NCBI RefSeq assembly: GCF_014652315.1
Contig: NZ_BMYO01000007.1
Span: 1-64,000, forward strand
Direction of reading: 5' to 3'
DNA from: Jeongeupia chitinilytica
Lineage (GTDB): Bacteria > Pseudomonadota > Gammaproteobacteria > Burkholderiales > Chitinibacteraceae
Length of the DNA: 64,000 nt
A program made the translations under genes and the position numbers. Below the pieces are notes generated by a model. The model ran no database searches and had not been told where the DNA came from. It was given only the letters and a program-made list of their open reading frames with translations. This document shows, piece after piece, positions 8,275 to 19,001 of this stretch (positions are counted from its first letter, which is position 1; every line of letters starts with the position of its first letter).

Positions 8275-9024
8275 ATGAAGATTCTCGTCGCCGTCAAACG
8301 CGTCGTCGACCACAACGTCCCCGTGCGCGCCAAGCCGGACGGCAGCGATGTGGAACTCGACGGCGTTCGCATGAACATCAACCCCTTCGACGAAATCGCC
8401 GTCGAAGAGGCGCTGCGCCTGAAGGAAAAGGGCGTCGCCACCGAAATCGTCGCCGTCAGCCTCGGCAGTGCGGCCAGCCCGGAAGCGCTGCGCCATGCGC
8501 TGGCGATGGGCGTCGACCGTGCACTGACGGTCGAGACCGGCGGCGCCTTCCTGCAGCCGCTGGCTGTCGCCAAGCTGCTCAAGGCCGTGGTCGAACGCGA
8601 ACAGCCGGGGCTCGTCCTCGTCGGCAAGCAGGCGATCGACAACGACGCCGGCCAGGCCGGCCAGATGCTCGCCGCAATGCTCGACTGGCCGCAAGCGACG
8701 TTCGCGTCGGAATTGAAGGTCGAAGGTAGCGAAGCGGTGGTGACGCGCGAAGTCGACGGTGGCGTCGAAACCATCGCGCTGGCGTTGCCGGCGGTGGTGA
8801 CCTGCGATCTGCGCCTGAACGCACCGCGCTTCGTCAAACTGCCGAACCTGATGATGGCGAAGAAAAAGCCGATCGAAGTGCTCGATGCCGCCGAGACCGG
8901 CGTCGACTTCACGCCGCGCGTCAAGCGCCTCAAGGTGGCCGCTCCGGAACAACGCAAGGCGGGCATCAAGGTCGCCAGCGTGGCCGAGCTGGTCGAAAAA
9001 CTGCGCGCGTCGGGGGTGCTGTAA
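8275..9024 (+). CDS. etfB: Electron transfer flavoprotein subunit beta
   Basis: 249 aa. KILVAVKRVVD at the N-terminus, the AMP-binding core and the alanine-rich recognition-loop region (AVEREQPGLVLVGKQAIDNDAGQ, split here only by description) are typical of group I EtfB. ATG 8275 follows AGGAG by five bases; a GTG two codons earlier is less likely. With EtfA it forms the FAD/AMP heterodimer that takes electrons from acyl-CoA dehydrogenases. The stop overlaps the etfA start by one base. Confidence 0.95.
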   Translation: MKILVAVKRVVDHNVPVRAKPDGSDVELDGVRMNINPFDEIAVEEALRLKEKGVATEIVAVSLGSAASPEALRHALAMGVDRALTVETGGAFLQPLAVAKLLKAVVEREQPGLVLVGKQAIDNDAGQAGQMLAAMLDWPQATFASELKVEGSEAVVTREVDGGVETIALALPAVVTCDLRLNAPRFVKLPNLMMAKKKPIEVLDAAETGVDFTPRVKRLKVAAPEQRKAGIKVASVAELVEKLRASGVL

Positions 9025-9956
9025 TGAGCGTACTGATTCTGGCCGATCACGACGGCCGCCAACTCAAGGCCGCGACCCGTCGCGCCGTCGGTGCCGCCCA
9101 AGCCTGGAACGCGCCGGTCCACGTGCTGGTGCTCGGTGGCGACACCGCCGCCGTGGCGGTCGATGCCGCACAACTCGAAGGCGTGACCCGCGTGCTGCGC
9201 GTCGACGCACCGCATCTGGCTCATCCGCTGGCGGCCGACGTCGCCAATATCGTCAAATCGCTGGCAGCCGATTTCCAGGTCATCCTCGCACCGCATTCGA
9301 CGCTGGCCAAGGACGCGCTGCCGCGCGTCGCCGGTCTGCTCGACGTGGCGATGATCGCCGACGCCGTTGCCATCACCGCACCGGCGACCTATGTCCGGCC
9401 GATCTATGCCGGCAACCTGCTGGCGACGGTCGAAAGCAGTGACCCGATCCAGGTCGTTACGGTTCGCGCGACCAGCTTCCCAGCTGCTGCTGCGACCGCA
9501 ACGCCGGCCACGATCGAGACGCTGGCTGCGCCGGCGGCCGACACCCGGGTGCGCTGGGTGTCGGAAAGCAAGAACACGTCCGAGCGGCCGGAGCTGGCGT
9601 CGGCGCGCGTCGTCGTGTCCGGCGGCCGTTCGTTCGGCGAGCGTTTCGAAGCGCTGCTCGGCCCGCTGGCCGACCAGCTCGGCGCGGCAATCGGCGCCAC
9701 CCGCGCCGCGGTCGACGCCGGCTTTGCGCCGAACGAGCAGCAGGTCGGCCAGACCGGCACCGTGGTCGCCCCCGAGCTGTACATTGCCGCCGGCATTTCC
9801 GGCGCCCAGCAGCATCTGGCCGGGATGAAGGACAGCCAGGTCATCGTCGCGATCAACCACGATCCGGATGCGGCCATCTTCCAGGTCGCCGACTTCGGCC
9901 TCGTTGCCGACCTGTTCGATGCCGTGCCGCAACTCACCAAAGCACTGGAAAAATAA
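9024..9956 (+). CDS. etfA: Electron transfer flavoprotein subunit alpha
   Basis: 310 aa. The C-terminal FAD domain is clear, with VSGGRSFGERFE, the APELYIAAGISGAQQHLAGMKD region (given in outline) and AINHDPDAAIFQVADFG, all classic EtfA motifs. TAATG overlaps etfB by one base, and fpr begins two bases after its stop, so the three genes form a tight transcription and translation unit. It carries FAD and docks on ETF-quinone oxidoreductase. Confidence 0.96.
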   Translation: MSVLILADHDGRQLKAATRRAVGAAQAWNAPVHVLVLGGDTAAVAVDAAQLEGVTRVLRVDAPHLAHPLAADVANIVKSLAADFQVILAPHSTLAKDALPRVAGLLDVAMIADAVAITAPATYVRPIYAGNLLATVESSDPIQVVTVRATSFPAAAATATPATIETLAAPAADTRVRWVSESKNTSERPELASARVVVSGGRSFGERFEALLGPLADQLGAAIGATRAAVDAGFAPNEQQVGQTGTVVAPELYIAAGISGAQQHLAGMKDSQVIVAINHDPDAAIFQVADFGLVADLFDAVPQLTKALEK

Positions 9957-9958
9957 TA

Positions 9959-10735
9959 ATGAGCACTTACAACTCCGAAAAAGTCCTCTCGGTCCACCAC
10001 TGGAACGACACGCTGTTCAGCTTCAAGACCACGCGCGACCCGGGCCTGAAGTTCGAAAACGGCCAGTTCGTGATGATCGGCCTCGAGATCAACGGCAAGA
10101 AGGTGATGCGTGCCTACTCGATCGCCAGCCCGAACTACGAGGAGCATCTCGAGTTCTTCAGCATCAAGGTGCCGAACGGCCCGCTGACCTCCGAGTTGCA
10201 GAAGATCCAGGTCGGTGACGAAATCCTCGTCAGCAAGAAGCCGACCGGCACGCTGGTGCTGTCGGACCTGAAGCCGGGCAAGACGCTGTACTACCTCAGC
10301 ACCGGTACCGGTCTGGCGCCGTTCATGTCGCTGATCCAGGATCCGGAAGCGTACGAGCAGTACGACAAGATCGTGCTGTTCCACGGCGTGCGCACCGTGT
10401 CGGAACTGGCTTATGCCGACTTCATCCAGAACGAGCTGCCGAACAACGAGTTCTTCGGCGAGGAAGTGCGCAACAAGCTGATCTACTACCCGACCGTCAC
10501 GCGCGAGCCGTTCCGCAATCAGGGCCGTCTGACCGATCTGGTGGAGTCGGGCAAGCTGTTCGAAGACATCGGCCTGCCGCCGTTCAACCCGGAAACCGAC
10601 CGTGCGATGCTGTGCGGCAGTCCGGCGATGCTCGAAGACACGTGCAAGCTGCTCGACGCGCGCGGCTTCCAGGTCAGCAAGCGGATCGGTCAGCCGGGTG
10701 ACTACGTGATCGAGCGCGCCTTCGTCGAGAAGTAA
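9959..10735 (+). CDS. fpr: Ferredoxin/flavodoxin-NADP+ reductase
   Basis: 258 aa, the size of bacterial subclass-I FPR. The FAD motif RAYSIASP (RxYS) near residue 50, the NADP-binding GTGLAPFMS region near 115-123, and the C-terminal CGSPAML and ERAFVEK tail are visible. It exchanges electrons between NADP(H) and ferredoxin or flavodoxin. Placement two bases after etfA is notable: it suggests that ETF, ferredoxin and NADPH pools are coordinated. The cotranscription is inferred from spacing. Confidence 0.92.
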   Translation: MSTYNSEKVLSVHHWNDTLFSFKTTRDPGLKFENGQFVMIGLEINGKKVMRAYSIASPNYEEHLEFFSIKVPNGPLTSELQKIQVGDEILVSKKPTGTLVLSDLKPGKTLYYLSTGTGLAPFMSLIQDPEAYEQYDKIVLFHGVRTVSELAYADFIQNELPNNEFFGEEVRNKLIYYPTVTREPFRNQGRLTDLVESGKLFEDIGLPPFNPETDRAMLCGSPAMLEDTCKLLDARGFQVSKRIGQPGDYVIERAFVEK

Positions 10736-10850
10736 GCATCGCGGTGCGGCGCAGGACTTTGTCGCTGCGCCGCTCGTGTACTGTGCGTACACGTCGCGGC
10801 TTGCTTCGCGTCCTGCATCCACACCGCTCGCTTATTCAGGTGCAATCCGC

Positions 10851-10874
10851 AAAGGCCCTTCGGGGCCGTTTTTG
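10851..10874. terminator. Bidirectional terminator between fpr and cadR
   Basis: A ggccc ttcg gggcc hairpin is flanked by caaa and gttttt. It lies between convergent fpr (plus) and cadR (minus). Confidence 0.75.
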
Positions 10875-10897
10875 CATTTCCGGGCGCTGGGTGAGTG

Positions 10898-11332
10898 CTA
10901 GCCCAGGTGCGTGTGCCGGTGCGCCGGTTTGGGCTCGGTGTCCATCTGGTTCAGGCCCTGGACGATGCCGCAAGCGTCGACCGGGAATTCGCCGTTGCAG
11001 CGGTGGCGCAGCTCGACCAGTTGCTTTTCCAGCTCGAGCAGTTCGGCGATGCGCGCTTGCACGTGGCCGAGGTGCTCGTCGACCAGATGATTGACCGCGC
11101 CGCAGCCGGCGGCCGGGTCGTCGACGAAACCGAGCAGGGTACGGATTTCGTCCTGCGTCATGTCCAGCGCGCGGCAGTTGCGGATGAAGCGCAGCCGCTC
11201 GATGTGTGCCGGACCGTAGCTGCGGTAGTTGCTGGCGGTGCGCTCGGCAGCGGGCAGCAGCCCCTCCTTTTCGTAGTAGCGGACGGTTTCGACGCTGCAT
11301 TGCGCGGTCTGCGCCAGTTCACCGATCTTCAT
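10898..11332 (-). CDS. cadR: MerR-family Cd(II)/Pb(II)-responsive regulator
   Basis: 144 aa. N-terminal winged HTH (MKIGELAQTAQCSVETVRYYEKEG) is typical MerR, followed by a dimerisation helix and a metal-binding tail. The cysteines at AAGCGAVNHL and VDACGIVQG, with a terminal His-rich HRHTHLG, match CadR/PbrR-type sensors. It is divergent from cadA with a MerR operator between them, so it should repress and, on metal binding, activate cadA. The start at 11332 was chosen by family; the frame remains open upstream through the operator. Confidence 0.92.
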   Translation of the reverse strand: MKIGELAQTAQCSVETVRYYEKEGLLPAAERTASNYRSYGPAHIERLRFIRNCRALDMTQDEIRTLLGFVDDPAAGCGAVNHLVDEHLGHVQARIAELLELEKQLVELRHRCNGEFPVDACGIVQGLNQMDTEPKPAHRHTHLG

Positions 11333-11335
11333 CGC

Positions 11336-11366
11336 TTGACCTTGTAGTGGCTTCAGGGTGTGTACT
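11336..11366 (+). promoter_or_regulatory. CadR-type operator and cadA promoter
   Basis: A -35 box TTGACC (11336-11341) and a -10-like TGTACT (11361-11366) are separated by 19 bp, the over-long spacer typical of MerR-activated promoters. Within it an imperfect dyad (11339-11359) reads accttgtagtgg/cttcagggt, close to the operator recalled for Pseudomonas CadR. It lies directly between cadR and cadA. Confidence 0.85.
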
Positions 11367-11393
11367 CCCGTTATACCGCAACCGGAGTCCACC

Positions 11394-13724
<2,331 letters not shown>

Positions 13725-13762
13725 CTCCGATTCGTCAGTGCCAATTCAAACTGGAGAGCACC

Positions 13763-14056
13763 ATGCAATGTCCGACTTGTGTTGATGAGCGTCTGGTAAT
13801 GAGCGAACGCCAGGGCGTCGAGATCGATTACTGCCCGCGTTGCCGCGGCGTCTGGCTCGACCGTGGCGAGCTCGACAAGATCATCGAGCGCGCCCGGATC
13901 CAGGACGCCCAGCCCGCCCGCGAAGCGCCGCGCAGCGAGCCGCGGCCGCAGGAAGTCCGCTACGACAACCGGCCGCAGCATTACGATCAGAAGCCGCATT
14001 ACGACCAAAAGCCGTACAAGAAGCGCAAGTCGATCTGGGAAGAGCTGTTCGACTGA
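13763..14056 (+). CDS. Small zinc-ribbon (TFIIB-type zinc finger) protein
   Basis: 97 aa. Two CxxC knuckles (Cys3/Cys6 and Cys24/Cys27) with CPRCRGVWLDRGEL match the zf-TFIIB family of short bacterial proteins. The second half is low-complexity, with an RPQHYDQKPHYDQKPYKKRK-like basic stretch containing two HYDQKP copies. GGAGAG precedes ATG 13763. It lies 38 bp after cadA, so it may share the metal-inducible transcript; a metal-related role is only suggested by position. Function unknown. Confidence 0.8.
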   Translation: MQCPTCVDERLVMSERQGVEIDYCPRCRGVWLDRGELDKIIERARIQDAQPAREAPRSEPRPQEVRYDNRPQHYDQKPHYDQKPYKKRKSIWEELFD

Positions 14057-14058
14057 GC

Positions 14059-15006
14059 TCAGCGGTACTCGATCGCCCGGCCGCTGGCGTCGCGCATGAC
14101 GATTTCGTCGCTGCGTGCCGCGCCGGCGGTCACTTCGCGGCACAGGGCAATGAAGGCCTGCATGCCCGGGGTATGGAATTTCTGCTTGTGCCAGACGATG
14201 TGGAACTGCCGCTGCAGGTTCAGGTCGTCGACCTCGATCGGCACCAGACTGCCACGACGGAACGCTTCCTTCAGCGCCAGCCGCGAGATGCAGGACACGC
14301 CCATGCCGGCCTCGACCGCGCGCTTGATGGCTTCGGTGTGCTCGAGCTCCAGCCGCACGTCCATCTGCGAGCGGACCTGATGGAAGGCGTTCTCGAACGC
14401 CTGTCGCGTGCCCGAGCCGGATTCGCGCACGATCCACGGCTGGCGCGCCAGCATGTCCAGCGTCACGTGCTTTTCCCGCGTCAGCGGGTGGTCCGGCGCG
14501 GCGAATACCACCAGTTCGTCGGCGATCCACGGTTCGGCGGCGAGTTCGGGGTTCGGGTTGTCGCCTTCGATCAGGCCGAAGTCGAGCTCGAAATGCGCGA
14601 CCTGCCGCAGGATGCGCGCGGTGTTGTGCACGTCGAGCTGGACCCGGCAGCCCGGATACCGGCGCATGAATTCGCCGACCAGCAGGGTCGCCAGGTAATT
14701 GCCGATCGTCAGCGTGGCGCCGAAGCGGAAGCCGTTCAGTCCGGCGTTGCCGGCCAGCATGCTTTCGATTTCGCCGGCGCGGTCGAGCAGTTCGATCGCG
14801 CGCGGCAACAGTGCCCGGCCCGATTCGTTCAGCTGCAGCCGCTTGCCGTGGCGGTCGAACAGGCGCACGTCGAACTGCTTTTCCAGCTCGGCCAGCGCGG
14901 TGCTGGTTGCCGACTGCGACAGGCTCAGCGCCTCGGCGGCACGCGAGACGGACTCGAAGCGGCCGACCGCGACGAAGACTTCGAGCTGCCTGAGCGTGTA
15001 CCTCAT
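14059..15006 (-). CDS. LysR-family transcriptional regulator, YeiE-like
   Basis: 315 aa. N-terminal HTH (TLRQLEVFVAVGRFESVSRAAE) and a substrate-binding domain with TIGNYLAT, EPWIADELVVFAAP and RESGSGTRQAFE resemble E. coli YeiE. The start at 15006 overlaps the sbcB stop by 4 bp (ATGA), so expression is coupled to exonuclease I. No divergent target is adjacent, so its regulon cannot be read from context. It is convergent with the zinc-ribbon gene, 2 bp apart. Confidence 0.9.
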   Translation of the reverse strand: MRYTLRQLEVFVAVGRFESVSRAAEALSLSQSATSTALAELEKQFDVRLFDRHGKRLQLNESGRALLPRAIELLDRAGEIESMLAGNAGLNGFRFGATLTIGNYLATLLVGEFMRRYPGCRVQLDVHNTARILRQVAHFELDFGLIEGDNPNPELAAEPWIADELVVFAAPDHPLTREKHVTLDMLARQPWIVRESGSGTRQAFENAFHQVRSQMDVRLELEHTEAIKRAVEAGMGVSCISRLALKEAFRRGSLVPIEVDDLNLQRQFHIVWHKQKFHTPGMQAFIALCREVTAGAARSDEIVMRDASGRAIEYR

Positions 15007-16427
15007 CCCGCGTACTCGGGCGCGATGGTTTCGGCGTAGTCGTACAGCGCGGCCAGAATCTGCTCGCCGCGCTCGTCGGCGGTCTCGGCCAGCGTGTCGA
15101 TGCGGCCGCAATAGTCTTCGAGCGTCAGATAGCCGTCACGGCCTTCGAACAGCCGCTCGCCGCGCAGCAGCTGCCAGCGCTCGACCTCGGCTTCGGTCAG
15201 CGAAGCAGGGAAGTTGCGCGCGCGGTAGCGGAACAGCAGCTCGTCGAGCCGGCGGTCGTCGAAACTGATACGGCTGGTGGCCAGCGCGTCGCCGTCGAGG
15301 CCGCGCAGCTTTTCCAGCGTGCGCCGGTCGTTGTTCGACAGGAAGCCGCCGTACAGGTCCTGATCGACATCGGTGACCGGTGGCAGATCGCGCTTGAACA
15401 CCTGCGCCCACGGCAGCGCCGGCGCATCGCGCAGCAGTGCCGCATGGCGCTCGACCAGTTCGAAATCGACGCCCCAGCGTTCGGCCTGCGCCGGCTGCAG
15501 CGTTTTCAGGTTGCCGATGACAATCGGCGACTTGTTGATGTGGATGGTCTTGATCGGCAGGCGCGTGACGCCTTCGGGCAGTGCATCGGCGCGGCTGAAC
15601 ATCCGGGTGCGGATCGTTTCGGCGTCGAGCGAGAACAGCTCGCGCGGATCGAACGCCAGATCCCAGACGATCAGTTCGTTCTTGTTGGTCGGGTGCGTGG
15701 CCAATGGCCAGACCACTGCCATGCAGCCGCGTTCGGTGCCGAACATGCCGGAAATGTGCAAGAAAGGCTTCGGTTCGGCGCCGATCTGCGCTTGTACGGC
15801 GTCCTTCTTGCGCAGGCTCAGGCAGAAGTCGAACAGCTTGGGCTGGCGGTCGCGGATCAGCCGTGCCAAGGCGATCGTCGCGCGGACGTCCGAGACCGCA
15901 TCGTGCGCGGCTTCGTGGGCAAGACCGTTGGCCGCGGACAGGTGTTCGAGCTTGAAGCTCGGCCGGCCGTCGTCGTGGTTCGGCCAGTTGATGCCGTCCG
16001 GGCGCAGCGCCCAGGTGGTGCGGACCGTGTCGAGCAGGTCCCAGCGGCCGCAGTCGTTCTGCCATTCGCGCGCGTACGGGTCGTACAGGTTGCGCCAGAA
16101 CAGGAAGCGGGTGACTTCGTCGTCGAAACGGATGGTGTTGTAGCCGACGCCGATCGTGCCCGGCCGCGCCAGCTCGGCCTCGATGCCGGCGGCGAAATCG
16201 CGCTCGCTCACGCCGCGTTCGAGGCACTGCTGCGGCGTGATGCCGGTCAGCAGACAGGACTCGGGATCGGGCAGGAAGTCCGGCGTCGGCTGGCAGAAGA
16301 GCTCGACCGGCGCGGCAATCTCGTTCAGTTCAAGGTCGGTGCGGATGCCGGCAAACTGTGCCGGACGGTCGCGGCGCGGGACGATGCCGAAGGTTTCGTA
16401 GTCGTGCCAGAAAAAGCTGCTGCTCAT
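15003..16427 (-). CDS. sbcB: Exodeoxyribonuclease I
   Basis: 474 aa, matching E. coli ExoI (475 aa). The DEDD-type 3'-5' exonuclease signature starts at HDYETFG (Asp9, Glu11). GYNTIRFDDEV and AHDAVSDVRATIALA supply the later acidic motifs, followed by the SH3-like and C-terminal helical regions. It degrades single-stranded DNA from 3' ends in recombination and mismatch repair. The start was set at 16427 to fit the family; an alternative ATG at 16460 lacks a better ribosome site. It overlaps the downstream LysR gene. Confidence 0.95.
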   Translation of the reverse strand: MSSSFFWHDYETFGIVPRRDRPAQFAGIRTDLELNEIAAPVELFCQPTPDFLPDPESCLLTGITPQQCLERGVSERDFAAGIEAELARPGTIGVGYNTIRFDDEVTRFLFWRNLYDPYAREWQNDCGRWDLLDTVRTTWALRPDGINWPNHDDGRPSFKLEHLSAANGLAHEAAHDAVSDVRATIALARLIRDRQPKLFDFCLSLRKKDAVQAQIGAEPKPFLHISGMFGTERGCMAVVWPLATHPTNKNELIVWDLAFDPRELFSLDAETIRTRMFSRADALPEGVTRLPIKTIHINKSPIVIGNLKTLQPAQAERWGVDFELVERHAALLRDAPALPWAQVFKRDLPPVTDVDQDLYGGFLSNNDRRTLEKLRGLDGDALATSRISFDDRRLDELLFRYRARNFPASLTEAEVERWQLLRGERLFEGRDGYLTLEDYCGRIDTLAETADERGEQILAALYDYAETIAPEYAG

Positions 16428-16543
16428 GGGCGGAAGGCCGGGTAGAAGGATTGCCGACATGATGGTCGATCCGGGCGCGCGGCGACAAGTTGCATACTGG
16501 CCTTTGTGTACCGACGAATCAGGCTGGCGGGCAGACGAGGCGT

Positions 16544-16822
16544 TCACTCCCAGGGCGGGATCTCGCCGTCGTAGGCGACAAAACCCGGTGGCAGCACCGG
16601 TTCGCGCAGGGTATCGCCGCGTGCGGCTTCGGCGGGGCCGTCATCGGGCGGCAGCCATTGCGCAAAGGGCGCCAGATCGACACCTTGCGGCGCATACCAT
16701 TTCTTCTTTGCCGGATCCCAGCGCGCGCCGAGCGCCTTGGCGGCATCCTTTTCCGCAAAGGGGACGGCCAGGTAACGCTGGACACGCGGGGCGCCGCCGG
16801 GGCGCTTGGGTGGATTGCTCAT
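16544..16822 (-). CDS. Small DUF5710 domain protein
   Basis: 92 aa. The central RYLAVPFAEKDAAKALGARWD and KKKWYAP segments form the short DUF5710 module, known as an accessory domain in some primases and conjugation proteins and also as stand-alone proteins. AGGAG precedes ATG 16822. It lies 116 bp upstream of sbcB on the same strand and may be cotranscribed with it. Biochemical function is not known; nucleic-acid association is a guess from domain company. Confidence 0.75.
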   Translation of the reverse strand: MSNPPKRPGGAPRVQRYLAVPFAEKDAAKALGARWDPAKKKWYAPQGVDLAPFAQWLPPDDGPAEAARGDTLREPVLPPGFVAYDGEIPPWE

Positions 16823-17043
16823 ATGGACTCCTGAAGGCCGGCCATGATACCGCGGACGCCGTCCGGGGCTGCGAGCCAGTGCGGCGAAGCCGTGCGCGGT
16901 CGTCATTGATTCCGCAGGTGACGAAGCCGGCCCGGATCGCGCACAATCGGCGCTTCGGGCCGTGCTGCGGTACGGCCCTCAAACCATCGGGCCGCGTCAG
17001 GGTGACGCCGGCCCGCCCAAACCCGATTGAAGCGAGTGCGCCC

Positions 17044-18237
17044 ATGTTTGCCCATGTCGATACCTATCCCGGCGATCCGATCCTGTCGCTGGTCGAAGCC
17101 TTCCAGCGCGATGTCCGGCCGGAAAAGGTCAATCTGGGGATCGGCATCTATTACGACGAAACCGGCGTGATTCCGCTGCTGCCGTCGGTGACGCAGGCGC
17201 AGGCCGCACTGGCCGGCCCGACGCGGCTGCCCTATCTGCCGATGGAAGGCGATGCCCGCTATCGCGCGCAGGTACAGAAGCTGCTGTTCGGCGCCGACAG
17301 CGCCGTGCTGGCGGCGGGCCGCATCGCGACGATCCAGACGCTGGGCGGCTCGGGCGCGCTCAAGGTCGGTGCCGACCTGCTCAAGCGCTACTTCCCGAAC
17401 AGCGAGGCCTGGGTCAGCAATCCGACCTGGGACAACCACCGGGCGATTTTCGAAGGCGCCGGCATCAAGGTGCACGACTACCCGTACTTCGACGCAGCGA
17501 CCGGTGGCGTGGCGTTCGACGCGATGTGCGCAACGCTGAACACGCTGCCGGCACAGAGCATCGTGATCCTGCACCCGTGCTGCCACAACCCGACCGGCGT
17601 CGACCTCGACCGCGCGCAATGGCAACGCGTGATCGGCATCGTTGCCGAGCGCGGGCTGATTGGCTTCCTCGACATCGCCTATCAGGGCTTCGGCGACAAC
17701 CTTGACGACGACGCGTACGCGATCCGGGCGATGGCCGACGCCGGGCTGGAATTCTTCGTCAGCAATTCGTTCTCGAAGAACCTCGCGCTGTACGGCGAGC
17801 GTGTCGGCGGCCTGTCGGTCGTCTGCCACACCGCCGACGATGCGGCGCGGGTGCTGAGCCAGCTGAAGCTGACCGTGCGCCGCAACTATTCGAGCCCGCC
17901 GACCAGCGGCGAGCGCATCGCCGCGCGCGTGCTCGACGATGCGGCGTTGCTCGACCTGTGGACCGGCGAAGTCGCGCAGATGCGCGAACGGATCAAGGCC
18001 ATGCGCAAGGCGCTGTTCGACTGCCTGTCGGCGGCGTTCCCGGCGCGCGATTTCGGCTACCTGCTCACCCAGCGGGGCATGTTCAGCTATACCGGGCTGA
18101 CGCCGGCGCAGGTCGACCGGTTGCGCGAGGGGTTCGCGGTCTACCTGATCCAGACCGGGCGGATGTGCGTCGCCGGGCTCAACCCGGGCAACATCGACTA
18201 CGTCGCCAGATCGATCGCCACGGTGCTGGCCGACTGA
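17044..18237 (+). CDS. tyrB: Aromatic amino acid (tyrosine) aminotransferase
   Basis: 397 aa class I PLP-dependent aminotransferase, same size as E. coli TyrB/AspC. The PLP lysine is Lys245 in SNSFSKNLALYGERVG; HPCCHNPTGVDL and the C-terminal RMCVAGLNPGN (substrate-carboxylate Arg region) are diagnostic. It catalyses the last step of Phe/Tyr synthesis and possibly aspartate transamination; TyrB versus AspC cannot be separated with certainty. Monocistronic, ending at a strong terminator. Confidence 0.9.
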   Translation: MFAHVDTYPGDPILSLVEAFQRDVRPEKVNLGIGIYYDETGVIPLLPSVTQAQAALAGPTRLPYLPMEGDARYRAQVQKLLFGADSAVLAAGRIATIQTLGGSGALKVGADLLKRYFPNSEAWVSNPTWDNHRAIFEGAGIKVHDYPYFDAATGGVAFDAMCATLNTLPAQSIVILHPCCHNPTGVDLDRAQWQRVIGIVAERGLIGFLDIAYQGFGDNLDDDAYAIRAMADAGLEFFVSNSFSKNLALYGERVGGLSVVCHTADDAARVLSQLKLTVRRNYSSPPTSGERIAARVLDDAALLDLWTGEVAQMRERIKAMRKALFDCLSAAFPARDFGYLLTQRGMFSYTGLTPAQVDRLREGFAVYLIQTGRMCVAGLNPGNIDYVARSIATVLAD

Positions 18238-18257
18238 TTGCCGCGGCGCCCGTATGG

Positions 18258-18290
18258 CAAAGCCCCTGTTCGCGGACAGGGGCTTTGTTT
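18258..18290. terminator. Bidirectional terminator after tyrB
   Basis: caaagcccctgt pairs with acaggggctttg around a short loop, followed by ttttg. It separates tyrB from the convergent hydrolase gene. Confidence 0.88.
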
Positions 18291-18300
18291 TGGGCGGGAC

Positions 18301-18978
18301 TCAGCGCTGCGAGTCGAGCACTTCGCGGTTGGTCACCACGTCCTGCGCCTTCCGGTAGCTTTCGATCAGCAGCGAGTACGGCGGGAAGACCGCGGCGTAG
18401 GCGCCGGCCCATTCGTGCGCGTCGGTGCGGTGCCACGTCTGCTGGATTTCGGAGCACACGGCAGCGGTGTCCATCGGCACGACACCGGCCTGGACGATGC
18501 GTGCCAGCGTGACTTCCTGCGCCATCTTCGAGTACGTGCCCGATGCGTCGATGACAGCGAAGACCTGATAGCCTTCGTGGACCGCGGCAATGCTCGGGAA
18601 GGCCATGCAGACGCTGGTGATGGTCCCGGCGATGATCAGCTGCTTCTTGCCGGTGGCCTTCACCGCGGCGACGAAGTCCGGGTTGTCCCAGGCGTTGATC
18701 TCGCCTTTCCGGGCTACGTACCGCGCGTGCGGTGCGTACTGGTGGACTTCGGGAATCAGCGGGCCGTTCGGGCCTTGCGGCACCGAGGCGGTGGTGATCA
18801 CCGGCATCTTCGCCAGCGTGGCGACCTTGGCCAGCGTGGTGACGTTGGCGCGCAGTTCCGGCATCGGCATGTCCTTCACCGTCTGGAACAGGCCGCTCTG
18901 GTGGTCGATCAGCAGCAGGGCTGCGTCGGCGGGATCGATGATCGGCTTCTGGCCGTCGAAGTTGGCGGGGCTGCTCAT
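18301..18978 (-). CDS. Isochorismatase-fold cysteine hydrolase, YcaC-like
   Basis: 225 aa. Catalytic Asp25 (LLIDHQSG) and Cys124 (TSVCMAFP) with the INAWDNPDF segment match YcaC-type members of the isochorismatase superfamily. AAAGGAG precedes ATG 18978. It is 23 bp downstream of a paralogous gene and in the same direction as the pirin gene. Substrates of YcaC proteins are poorly defined; an amide or imide hydrolase role is plausible. Confidence 0.88.
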   Translation of the reverse strand: MSSPANFDGQKPIIDPADAALLLIDHQSGLFQTVKDMPMPELRANVTTLAKVATLAKMPVITTASVPQGPNGPLIPEVHQYAPHARYVARKGEINAWDNPDFVAAVKATGKKQLIIAGTITSVCMAFPSIAAVHEGYQVFAVIDASGTYSKMAQEVTLARIVQAGVVPMDTAAVCSEIQQTWHRTDAHEWAGAYAAVFPPYSLLIESYRKAQDVVTNREVLDSQR

Positions 18979-19001
18979 GGTGTGCTCCTTTCCGGCCCGC
19001 A

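Noticed and set aside
11358..11393. Earlier GTG start for cadA
   Set aside because: It lies inside the CadR operator and upstream of the expected transcript start; ATG 11394 has a proper ribosome site.
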